Made by a program: the position numbers and the translations under genes. A stretch of 64,000 nt of DNA from Paraburkholderia hospita (GTDB lineage: Bacteria; Pseudomonadota; Gammaproteobacteria; Burkholderiales; Burkholderiaceae). The stretch covers positions 2,232,001 to 2,296,000 of the forward strand of contig NZ_CP026107.1 of the NCBI RefSeq assembly GCF_002902965.1. Reading direction: 5' to 3'. The notes under the pieces are model-generated. The model was given only the letters and a program-made list of their open reading frames with translations. It was not told the origin of the DNA and searched no databases. Numbering within the stretch: the first letter of the stretch is position 1; the number at the start of each line of letters is the position of its first letter. Below are positions 25,100 through 32,408 of the stretch, in pieces.

Positions 25100-25348
25100 T
25101 CAGTGGCCCGAATTCGGGTTGCACCGGGCCAGATGGCCGCAGCTGGCGGGCGGTGCCCATGCTGAGTGAGCTGGATTGCCCATCGCCATGGTGGTTCCGG
25201 ATACGCCGCCGTACTCGGTGGTGCTGGACGTGGACGTGGTTGCAGCCGGTTGCGCATTTTTTTGAGCCGGCGTGCCCTGAGCATGCGCCACGCTCGTCAG
25301 AGAGAGCGCAACGGCGCACGCTGCCGAAAGGATGATTCGTGTGTTCAT
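25100..25348 (-). CDS. Small exported protein of unknown function
   Basis: 82 residues. A strong GGAG box lies 6-9 nt before the ATG, and a clear signal peptide ends at SVAHAQG. The mature part is about 58 residues, starts with a Thr/Ser/Ala-rich linker and ends with a compact Gly/His/Cys-containing tail (AWAPPASCGHLARCNPNSGH). Two cysteines could form a disulfide. I do not recognise a family. It is upstream of the NmrA-like gene by 60 bp on the same strand. Confidence 0.65.
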   Translation of the reverse strand: MNTRIILSAACAVALSLTSVAHAQGTPAQKNAQPAATTSTSSTTEYGGVSGTTMAMGNPAHSAWAPPASCGHLARCNPNSGH

Positions 25349-25737
25349 GATTTGACTCCTTCAATACGACAGCAGGTTTTGGAACCTGCCGCTGCGTTGG
25401 CTTCGCAAAAGCCGGCGCAGCGACAAGCGGTGCTCGACAGGCACTGCTCGCGAGTCCCCTCGCGGCCGGAACGAGCCGTTGCACGGCTGCGCGCCTGGCC
25501 TGCTGCCTGGTTTATGGAAAACGGGACGCGGCAAACACCGCGGGTGGCGTTCGAGGTGGCAGATGCACCTGAAGAATCGTCAGGGGGCCGGTAAGCCCCG
25601 CGCGCGTAAAGAAAACGCACCATAAAAACATAGACGTTCTTCAGCAAAATAGAAAATCAATTTGTAAGGCGGCGTACTGCGTTTGAATGCATGTCACGCT
25701 CGCCGCTTCGCATCGCTATGCCTCGATTTTCACGCTG
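25349..25737. other. Intergenic region of about 390 bp
   Basis: No supported gene. A minus-strand promoter for the small exported protein may be TTGCTG and TATGGT with 17-bp spacing around 25610-25650. A small hairpin GGGGC/GCCCC is at 25584-25599. The right end abuts the stop of the AhpD-like gene. Confidence 0.4.
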
Positions 25738-26196
25738 TCAGTCGATGGGGTTTGCATCGACAGGCTGATGCATGCCAATAGCCATACGATTCCACGCGTT
25801 GATGACGGCCACAGCCCACGTCAATTCGACGATTTCCCCGTCGTTAAAGTGCTCGCGCAATGCCTGATATTCGACTTCACGGTCCGCATGGCCATCAGGA
25901 AGGCATGTCAAGGATTCGGCCCACGCCAGCGCGGACTGCTCTTTGGCGGTAAAGAAGTGGGTCTCGCGCCACGCCGACAGCACGTTCAGACGCTGCCACG
26001 ATTCGCCGCCCTTGCGCAGTTCGCGCGCATGCATGTCGAGACAGTAGGCACAGCCGTTGATTTGCGACACGCGCGTCTGCACGAGTTCGATCAGCTTGCT
26101 GCCAAGCGACGACTCGGCCAGCGACTGGCTGACGGCATACAGCGACTTGAACTGGACGGGTGAGAGCGTGGTCCACGCGAGACGAGGTGCATTCAT
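25738..26196 (-). CDS. Carboxymuconolactone decarboxylase family (AhpD-like) protein
   Basis: 152 residues from ATG 26196, chosen for its GGAG box. The redox motif GCAYCLDMHARELR gives Cys49, Cys52 and His56, the CxxCxxxH arrangement of AhpD-like alkylhydroperoxidases rather than true decarboxylases. It should reduce peroxides or act as a thiol carrier in the cytoplasm. It is the last gene of a three-gene unit with an azoreductase and a GNAT protein, divergent from a MocR regulator. Confidence 0.87.
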   Translation of the reverse strand: MNAPRLAWTTLSPVQFKSLYAVSQSLAESSLGSKLIELVQTRVSQINGCAYCLDMHARELRKGGESWQRLNVLSAWRETHFFTAKEQSALAWAESLTCLPDGHADREVEYQALREHFNDGEIVELTWAVAVINAWNRMAIGMHQPVDANPID

Positions 26197-26218
26197 GATG
26201 AGCTCCGGAAAGTAACGG

Positions 26219-26878
26219 TTAAGCAATGGAAGAAGCGTTGGATTCGGATGACGCGTGGCGCTGCGGGTTGTCGCGCAGCCACTGCCCCGCCTTTGCCTCG
26301 ACGAGCGCAAGCGGCTCGTCCGTCGATACGAGGCCAGCCGCATGCATGAACGTGACATCCTTGAGTCCGATCACGCCCAGCACGGCGGACAGATACGGTC
26401 GAAAGAAGTCCGGCTGATAGGCAGGCTCGCGGAACATCGCGCCGCCGGCGGTCACGGCAACGAAGGTCGGACGGTCGCGCAACAAGCCGACCTTGCCGTT
26501 CGGGCCCGCGGCAAACGTCACGTCGATACGCACCACGTGATCGATCCAGTTCTTGAGCACGGCAGGCACCGTGAAGTTGTGCACGGGCGTCGAGATCCAG
26601 AGCATGTCCGCCTGATCCAGTTCACGAATCAGTTCGTCCGATACAGCGAGCGCCTCGCCGAACCGCTCTTTCGCAACGTCACCGGGCAGCACGAGCGATT
26701 CCGCGTGCGATTCCGTGATGGGCGGCAGCGGTTGCGTGCCAAGATCGCGCCGCGTGATCTGAATGTCCCGCCCCAGACGCTCGGCCATGGCAGGCAGCAA
26801 ATGACGGGTGAAGTGCCGGCTCGTTGAGTTGTCGCGCCGGGGGCTGCAATCGAGCAGCAACACCTTGAGGCTGTTCAT
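26219..26878 (-). CDS. FMN-dependent NADH-azoreductase (AzoR-like)
   Basis: 219 residues from ATG 26878, which overlaps the upstream GNAT stop as ATGA. The flavodoxin-like fold shows the phosphate-binding start LKVLLLDCSPRRDNSTSR, WISTPVHNFTVPAVLKNWIDHV, and the loop AVTAGGAMF, all as in AzoR. Such enzymes reduce quinones and azo compounds by two electrons using NADH and protect against thiol or quinone stress. The coupling to the AhpD-like gene supports a detoxification unit. Confidence 0.88.
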   Translation of the reverse strand: MNSLKVLLLDCSPRRDNSTSRHFTRHLLPAMAERLGRDIQITRRDLGTQPLPPITESHAESLVLPGDVAKERFGEALAVSDELIRELDQADMLWISTPVHNFTVPAVLKNWIDHVVRIDVTFAAGPNGKVGLLRDRPTFVAVTAGGAMFREPAYQPDFFRPYLSAVLGVIGLKDVTFMHAAGLVSTDEPLALVEAKAGQWLRDNPQRHASSESNASSIA

Positions 26879-27312
26879 GCCAGCTCCATGCTGAAGTGAA
26901 GGCCGCGGGCAAGCAGGCCGCAGCGGAAATAGAAGCGTTGCGCGAGCGCGTTGGCGAGCGCCGTATCGAGCACGAGACGCTGGCAGTCGTCCGCGCGGCC
27001 CAGCGTGCCCAGTTCGGCGAGCAGGCGTTCGCCATGACCATGGCCGCGTCCCGCCTCGTCCGTGATCAGATCGTCGACGTAGATGAAGCGGCCGTGAATC
27101 AGGTTGTCGATGCGGCGGTAGCCGGCCAGCGCGACGGCCTTGCCGTTTTCCCAAACGCCTAGCAGGCGATAACCCTGGGCGCGTTGCAGCGCGACACGAG
27201 CGAGGAAGTCCTCGGGCGAATTCAATTGGGGACGCAGTTGGTGCATGACGTCGAAACAGGCCATCACATCGGCATCTGTTTCGGCATGTCGGAGGGTCAG
27301 TGTGTCAGTCAT
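26875..27312 (-). CDS. GNAT family N-acetyltransferase
   Basis: 145 residues. The acetyl-CoA site is seen as IYVDDLITDEAGRGHGHGERLLAEL (the RGxGxG-type loop), followed by LDTALANALAQRFYFRCGL. It is the first gene of the unit that continues into the azoreductase with a 4-nt overlap. The acceptor substrate is unknown. The divergent MocR gene starts about 90 bp away. Confidence 0.85.
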   Translation of the reverse strand: MTDTLTLRHAETDADVMACFDVMHQLRPQLNSPEDFLARVALQRAQGYRLLGVWENGKAVALAGYRRIDNLIHGRFIYVDDLITDEAGRGHGHGERLLAELGTLGRADDCQRLVLDTALANALAQRFYFRCGLLARGLHFSMELA

Positions 27313-27402
27313 GATGCCGATCGAGAGGGGTTGGTGTAGGCTTCAGTGTCGTCGTTCGATGACCCAGCCAACAGGGCCATTTTTCCTGCTTCAGACCAGG
27401 CC

Positions 27403-28845
27403 ATGACACAGCCAACGGCCCGGGCGAAACCCGGCGCTCCACCCATCCATGAGCAGATCTATGCGCGGTTTCGCGCGATGATCGAGCAGGGACAACTCAG
27501 CCCCGGCCAGAAGGTGTCGTCCCTGCGGGCGTTGGCGACTGAACTGGGCGTGGCTCGCGGCACCGTGCAGGTCGCCTACGACCGCCTGCTCGGAGAGGGC
27601 TACCTCGTTGCCCGTGGTCCGGCTGGGACATTCGTTTCGGAACACACGGCCCCGGCGCAACCCGCTCGCGCGAAGCAAGCGGCTGTCGTCGCACCCCCGC
27701 TGCCGGCAGAGGGCGCACCCGACAACATCATTGAAGTGGATGGCGGCAGTCCCGCACCGTTTCAGATGGGGCTGCCCGCGCTCGACGAATTCCCGAGGAA
27801 GCTCTGGGCGGGACTGATGGCGCGGCAGGTTCGCAAGGCGGGATCGCTCACCAAGCCTGCGCCCGCCGGTTACATGCCATTGCGCGAGGCGCTGGCGGCC
27901 TATCTGCACCGCTCGCGCGGCATCGACGCGGATGCGGGCCAGGTCTTCATCGTGCCCGCCTATACCGCGAGCCTCGCGTTGACCGTCGACGCACTCGGCC
28001 TTGCACGCGAAAGCGCCTGGGTCGAGCATCCGGGCTATCCGCCCACCGCGCAAACGCTGAAACGGCTCGGCCTGCCGGTCTGCGATGTATCCGTGGATCA
28101 ACACGGCATCAACGTCGCCTTTGGACGCGCGCATTTCCCGAACGCGCGGCTTGCCGTCGTCACGCCGTCGCATCAGAGTCCGACGGGCGTCGCGTTGCCG
28201 TTACAGCGTCGCGTCGAACTTCTCGATTGGGCGGGCGAGCGTGACGCGTGGATCGTCGAGGATGACTACGACGGCGAGTACCGGTATCGCGGGCATCCAT
28301 TGCCCGCGCTGAAAAGCATGGACTCGGGCGGCCGGGTGATCTATTGCGGCACGCTGAGCAAGGTGCTGTTTCCGGGGCTGCGGCTTTCATATGTGGTCGT
28401 CGCGCAAAGCCTCGTTCCGCAGTTCGAACTGGCGTGCAGGCGTACCGCGCATGGTGGTTGCCCCGAACTGCTGCAAGCGGCTGTCGCCGAGTTCATCAGT
28501 GAAGGCCACTTCTCCCGGCATATCAAGCGAATGCGAACGCTCTACGCCCGACGGCGCGCGCTGCTGGCCGAAGCGCTCGCGCCTTACGCTGCCGAAGGTT
28601 TCGTCGTTCATTTGCAGGACGGCGGCATGCATCTTCTCGTCGACGTACGCGACGATCTCGACGATGTCGTGCTGGCCAGTCGCGCCCGCAACGCGGGTTT
28701 CGCCGTGCATGCACTCACGACATGGCGCAACGGCGCGCCCGGACGGCGCGGCCTGTTGATGGGATTCACGAACGTTCGCGATCGCGACGAAGCTGAACGG
28801 CTGGTTGCGGAACTGATTCGCTCGTTCGAATTGCAGGCGGGTTAG
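27403..28845 (+). CDS. MocR-family (GntR-HTH plus aminotransferase-like) regulator
   Basis: 480 residues from ATG 27403; a GTG at 27346 in frame would add 19 residues and cannot be excluded. The N-terminus is a GntR winged helix (IHEQIYARFRAMIEQGQLSPGQKVSSLRALATELGVARGTVQVAYDRL in family layout). The rest is a class I aminotransferase-like domain with the PLP lysine in YCGTLSKVLFPGLRLSY. It is divergent from the GNAT/azoreductase/AhpD unit and probably regulates it, sensing PLP or a PLP-reactive amine. Confidence 0.87.
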   Translation: MTQPTARAKPGAPPIHEQIYARFRAMIEQGQLSPGQKVSSLRALATELGVARGTVQVAYDRLLGEGYLVARGPAGTFVSEHTAPAQPARAKQAAVVAPPLPAEGAPDNIIEVDGGSPAPFQMGLPALDEFPRKLWAGLMARQVRKAGSLTKPAPAGYMPLREALAAYLHRSRGIDADAGQVFIVPAYTASLALTVDALGLARESAWVEHPGYPPTAQTLKRLGLPVCDVSVDQHGINVAFGRAHFPNARLAVVTPSHQSPTGVALPLQRRVELLDWAGERDAWIVEDDYDGEYRYRGHPLPALKSMDSGGRVIYCGTLSKVLFPGLRLSYVVVAQSLVPQFELACRRTAHGGCPELLQAAVAEFISEGHFSRHIKRMRTLYARRRALLAEALAPYAAEGFVVHLQDGGMHLLVDVRDDLDDVVLASRARNAGFAVHALTTWRNGAPGRRGLLMGFTNVRDRDEAERLVAELIRSFELQAG

Positions 28846-29165
28846 CGGCGTAGTTCTCCTTGTTGAGGCATTTCTCCGACATGCCCGATTCACACTAAAT
28901 AGTTCGCTTTCCGAATTACCTAAGTAATCAATTTTTTCACGAAGCGACACTCTGTACGGGTGAATGCCCGAGTTAGCGGGTTCAACTCATCACGGCCCCA
29001 AATTCGAGACCGTCTGGATTGATGTTCCGGATGCAACACCATGCTCCCCTCCGCGAGTCTTCTGCGCGCCGTTGCTTCCCCCTACGATTCACCCTGCGCA
29101 GAAAGAACACGCGTCGAATCGCGCTCCGATGCAACGAAAAAAGCCGCCACTACTCACCGAAACGA
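28846..29165. other. Intergenic region of about 320 bp before the Ohr-like gene
   Basis: No supported gene. It holds an AT-rich patch with a dyad, ATTAC and GTAAT around CTAA (28915-28928), that could be an operator; it is unlike the OhrR boxes I know, and no ohrR is adjacent. The 29019-29165 part stays open in the Ohr frame but does not look like part of the Ohr fold. Confidence 0.4.
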
Positions 29166-29681
29166 ATGACAACGCTACGCCCACCGCCATTGACGCTACT
29201 CGACAAGTACTCCGGACATGAGCCTCAGATCCTGTATTCGACCACGGTCACCGTCACGGGCGGCGGCGCGAGTCATGGACGCGCGTCGGGTATCGCACGC
29301 TCGGACGACGGGCAACTCGCCGTCGAACTACGCATGCCCAAAGCGCTCGGCGGACCCGGTGGAGGAACCAATCCGGAGCAGCTGTTCGCCGCGGGGTATG
29401 CAGCCTGTTTTCACGGCGCACTCAGTCTGTTGGCGGCCCGCTCTGCGGTTCGCATTCACGACGCGTCAGTCGATGTCACCGTCGACTTCGGCCGGGACCC
29501 GATCGATGGTCTGTTCGTGCTGAGCGCGCATACGCGCGTCCATTTGCCGGGCGTCGATCGCGCCGTCGCCGAAGAGCTGGTTCGCAAAACCGAGCGGTTT
29601 TGCCCGTACACGAAGATGGCAAGGCAAGGCATCGTGAATGTCGTCGCGCTCGTCGTGGCTGGCGAGACGAGCGAGTCGTGA
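29166..29681 (+). CDS. Ohr/OsmC-family organic hydroperoxide reductase
   Basis: 171 residues from ATG 29166. Relative to typical Ohr of about 140 residues there are about 20 extra N-terminal residues. Ohr landmarks are ILYSTTVTVTGG, GGPGGGTNPEQLFAAGYAACFHGAL (Cys81) and ERFCPYTKMARQG (Cys146), the two reactive cysteines. The enzyme reduces organic hydroperoxides using lipoylated partners. It precedes a DUF3331 gene by 31 nt. Together with the AhpD/azoreductase unit it makes this stretch rich in oxidant defence. Confidence 0.87.
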   Translation: MTTLRPPPLTLLDKYSGHEPQILYSTTVTVTGGGASHGRASGIARSDDGQLAVELRMPKALGGPGGGTNPEQLFAAGYAACFHGALSLLAARSAVRIHDASVDVTVDFGRDPIDGLFVLSAHTRVHLPGVDRAVAEELVRKTERFCPYTKMARQGIVNVVALVVAGETSES

Positions 29682-29712
29682 CGCAGTTCGCCACATCGTA
29701 GAGAGGTTGGAA

Positions 29713-30120
29713 ATGAACAGAATCGATCCATGGTTCCAGATTGTCAGCGGGTTGCACGGTCGCGGCCGATTTGCCGCACAGCAAAATCCCGCGTCCGCAG
29801 GGCGCGGGCCGCGCGAACGCTGCAGTCCGATGATCACCGCGATGGCCAATGCTTCGTCGATCCGCCGCATCGAGTGGCAGACCACCTGCACGATTCTGGT
29901 TACGTGGAGCGATTCGACGCTGGGCAGGTTCGAAGATCAGACATGGCGCGCAGGCTTTGCGCGCACTTCAGGCATTTGCGGTCTGACGGGTGTCCCCGTT
30001 CGTCGCGGCGACCCGGTGTTCCGGCCGTTACAGCGAGCCGGCGTGCTGCCGAGAAACGCGTTCGACATGATTCGGGCTGACACGCTAGGGGCACCGACGA
30101 GCTATAGGTCGAATGGGTAG
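29713..30120 (+). CDS. DUF3331 family protein
   Basis: 135 residues from ATG 29713 (purine-rich GAGAGG and TTGGAA upstream). The C-terminal half fits the DUF3331 pattern as I remember it: [23 protein letters not shown], then [20 protein letters not shown], with the paired Cys in the CxLTG region and upstream. These proteins are known mainly from Burkholderia and have no established role; the CxLTGxxIxxGDxVF form resembles a small zinc-ribbon-like domain (inference). It sits between Ohr and the Tat-exported hydrolase on the same strand. Confidence 0.72.
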   Translation: MNRIDPWFQIVSGLHGRGRFAAQQNPASAGRGPRERCSPMITAMANASSIRRIEWQTTCTILVTWSDSTLGRFEDQTWRAGFARTSGICGLTGVPVRRGDPVFRPLQRAGVLPRNAFDMIRADTLGAPTSYRSNG

Positions 30121-30158
30121 TGCATTTAGAGCAAGGCATTAAAACAAGGGCAATGACT

Positions 30159-31148
30159 ATGTCGAAAAACAGTAACCAGAAGCAGAATCCCGCGCGCAGA
30201 AACATTCTGATCGGAAGTGCCGCAGCCGCTGGCGGCATCGCGGCATCGCTGATTCCGGGCACGCTGCAGGCAGCGCAGCCGGGTGCGTCGTCGGGCGCGT
30301 CGAAGCCTCACGGTCAACATTCGGCGAGCTACATCACAACGAAAGACGGCACGCAGCTGTACTACAAGGATTGGGGCGCCGGCCGCCCCGTCGTGTTCTG
30401 TCATGGCTGGCCGCTCAGCTCCGATAGCTGGGAGTCGCAAATGATGTTCGTGGCGTCGCACGGTTATCGCGCCGTCGCGCACGATCGTCGCGGACATGGC
30501 CGTTCGAGCCAGCCCTGGAACGGCAACGACATGGACACCTATGCGGACGACCTCGCCACCGTGTTCGAGACGCTCGGTCTGCAGGATGCCATTCTGGTGG
30601 GCTTTTCTACGGGCGGCGGAGAAGTGGCACGCTATCTCGGCCGGCATGGCACGAAGCGTGTGTCCAAAGTCGTGCTCGTTTCCGCTGTGCCGCCGTTGAT
30701 GCTGAAAACGCCTGCGAATCCTGGTGGATTGCCAATCGACGTATTCGATGGTCTGCGCGCAGCCCAACTGGCGAACCGCTCGCAGTTCTACAAGGACGTG
30801 CCGGCGGGTCCGTTCTACGGCTTCAATCGTCCGGGCGCCAAGCCGTCGCAGGGTCTGATCGATTCGTGGTGGATGCAGGGCATGCAAGGCGGCCACAAGA
30901 ATACCTACGATTCGATCGCCGCGTTTGCGCAAACGGACTTTACCGAAGACCTGAAAAAGATCGACGTTCCCACGCTGATCGTCCATGGCGACGACGACCA
31001 GATCGTGCCCATCGACGCAGCAGGGCGTGCGTCCGCGAAGCTGATCCGGAACTCGAAGCTGATTGTCTATCCTGGCGCGCCGCACGGTTTGACGGACACG
31101 CACAAGGACAAATTCAACGCGGATCTTCTGGCGTTCATCCAGAGCTAA
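30159..31148 (+). CDS. Tat-exported alpha/beta hydrolase (non-haem chloroperoxidase/arylesterase type)
   Basis: 329 residues from ATG 30159; an in-frame ATG at 30153 is also possible. The N-terminus has a twin-arginine signal (Arg13-Arg14 before [20 protein letters not shown]). The hydrolase core shows the oxyanion region [10 protein letters not shown], nucleophile GFSTGGG (Ser150), acid in HGDDDQIVP (about Asp279) and His309 in GAPHGLT. This subgroup is annotated as cofactor-free chloroperoxidases but often acts as esterases. It should fold in the cytoplasm and be exported. It is followed by a strong terminator. Confidence 0.88.
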   Translation: MSKNSNQKQNPARRNILIGSAAAAGGIAASLIPGTLQAAQPGASSGASKPHGQHSASYITTKDGTQLYYKDWGAGRPVVFCHGWPLSSDSWESQMMFVASHGYRAVAHDRRGHGRSSQPWNGNDMDTYADDLATVFETLGLQDAILVGFSTGGGEVARYLGRHGTKRVSKVVLVSAVPPLMLKTPANPGGLPIDVFDGLRAAQLANRSQFYKDVPAGPFYGFNRPGAKPSQGLIDSWWMQGMQGGHKNTYDSIAAFAQTDFTEDLKKIDVPTLIVHGDDDQIVPIDAAGRASAKLIRNSKLIVYPGAPHGLTDTHKDKFNADLLAFIQS

Positions 31149-31170
31149 ACCCGGCCGAAAGGCGACCAGT

Positions 31171-31201
31171 AAGGGCAAGCACTGCCGTGCTTGCCCTTTT
31201 T
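31171..31201 (+). terminator. Intrinsic terminator after the Tat-exported hydrolase
   Basis: A 12-bp perfect stem (AAGGGCAAGCAC with GTGCTTGCCCTT, loop TGCC) is followed by TTTTT. It lies 22 nt after the stop codon and is the clearest factor-independent terminator in the window. Confidence 0.9.
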
Positions 31202-31378
31202 ATCTGCAGTCACACTTCGTGCCTGATGGCAGAGGCGAACGACCCTCGATTGTTGTCCTCCCGGCAACATGGAAACCGCCGTTGCCGGTCTTCTGCAAGG
31301 CGGCGGATATACCTACGATAGAGACCAGTTTCTAGCCCGCTCGAACGCTTAAGCCGCTATCGAACCAGAACAAAAGAA

Positions 31379-31636
31379 ATGAACACGATTGCTATCGCTA
31401 GCAAGGATGCAGTTGAAGACATGACGCGTGACAAACGCACACTCACACGGCAGATGTTCCGCCCGCCAGAGCACGTGTCCGTCGAACCCGAGGCAAATCA
31501 TGGCAAATCGAACGCACGGCCCGACGTCATTGCAGGCTTCGCGTGGACGAAAGACTGCTCGTTATGCCGCGTTGCGTTGGGCAATTTCATGCGGACATCG
31601 AACGCGTATCTTCTTTCAACCGCGTCCGAGGCATGA
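31379..31636 (+). CDS. Possible small hypothetical protein
   Basis: 85 codons from ATG 31379, preceded by a purine-rich AAAAGAA. No domain, signal peptide or membrane segment is seen. The product starts MNTIAIASKDAVEDMTRDKR and contains two Cys in KDCSLCRVALG. It lies in the 560-bp gap between the terminator and the DedA gene, on the same strand as dedA. I do not recognise it; it may be non-coding leader sequence. Confidence 0.3.
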   Translation: MNTIAIASKDAVEDMTRDKRTLTRQMFRPPEHVSVEPEANHGKSNARPDVIAGFAWTKDCSLCRVALGNFMRTSNAYLLSTASEA

Positions 31637-31709
31637 CACAGATCGAGTGCACGCCGCAGCTTCTCGCCTCTGTCGTTGAGCACGGCAAGGTCGATTACAG
31701 GAGAGCAAG

Positions 31710-32408
31710 ATGTTGTCACATGAACTGCTTTCGCGGTATGGCGCGTTGATCGTCTTCTTCAATGTACTCGCGTCGTCGCTCGGCCTGCCCTTTCCGTCCA
31801 TCACGACGTTGATGACGATTGCGGCGAGCATCGCGCTCGCCCAGCACGACCTTTCGCATACCCTGCTGCACTTTGGCGCGCTGCTCGGCGCCGCCGTCGC
31901 CGGCGGCATCATTGGTGACCTGGCCTGGTTTCTTGTCGGCCGACGCTATGGAAAACGCACTTTCCGACGGGTGATCGAACTGTCACCGTCGACGCAAGGC
32001 AGTATCACGACGGTCGAGCGATACTTTGCTCGCTGGGGTGCGCGCGTGCTAGTCATCACCCGCTTCATGCCAGGTTTGTCGCTCGTTGCCGTGCCTCTTT
32101 GCGGGGCCATGGCGATAAGAACACGCTCGTTTCTGCTTCACGATTGCATCAGCATTAGCATATGGGCGTGCGTGGGTCTTCTCCTCGGCGCGCAGCTTGC
32201 GACACATATCGACGTGCTATTCAGCAGGGTTCTCGACTTTGGATGGCAAGTTGCGTTCGTTGCCTTCACGCCAGCACTCTTCGTCTCATGCCGGTGGTTC
32301 GCGCGCCGGCTCCCTTCAGTGGCCAGCAAGCATGTGCGTCGAAACGAACGCCGCTTATCGTCAGCTCACACATCATATGAACCGCATTGCCTGATTTGCG
32401 ACTCGTAG
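31710..32408 (+). CDS. DedA/VTT-family membrane protein
   Basis: 232 residues with an AGGAGAG box before the ATG. About five hydrophobic segments are present. The family hallmarks are the re-entrant region GGIIGDLAWFLVGRRYGKRTF and the conserved ARWGARVLVITRFMPGLSLVAVPLCGAM, with the Arg and Gly/Pro that define DedA proteins. These act in envelope homeostasis, probably as lipid (undecaprenyl phosphate or phospholipid) transporters. Its 3' end overlaps the convergent regulator gene by 43 nt. Confidence 0.87.
   Translation: MLSHELLSRYGALIVFFNVLASSLGLPFPSITTLMTIAASIALAQHDLSHTLLHFGALLGAAVAGGIIGDLAWFLVGRRYGKRTFRRVIELSPSTQGSITTVERYFARWGARVLVITRFMPGLSLVAVPLCGAMAIRTRSFLLHDCISISIWACVGLLLGAQLATHIDVLFSRVLDFGWQVAFVAFTPALFVSCRWFARRLPSVASKHVRRNERRLSSAHTSYEPHCLICDS

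Noticed and set aside
25345..25647. Minus-strand 100-codon open frame upstream of the small exported protein
   Set aside because: No ribosome-binding site, Cys/Arg/Ser-rich shadow-like composition, and overlaps the likely promoter of 25100-25348.
30126..31178. Long minus-strand open frame opposite the Tat-exported hydrolase
   Set aside because: Covers a gene with intact catalytic triad and runs through the terminator; composition is typical of an antisense shadow.
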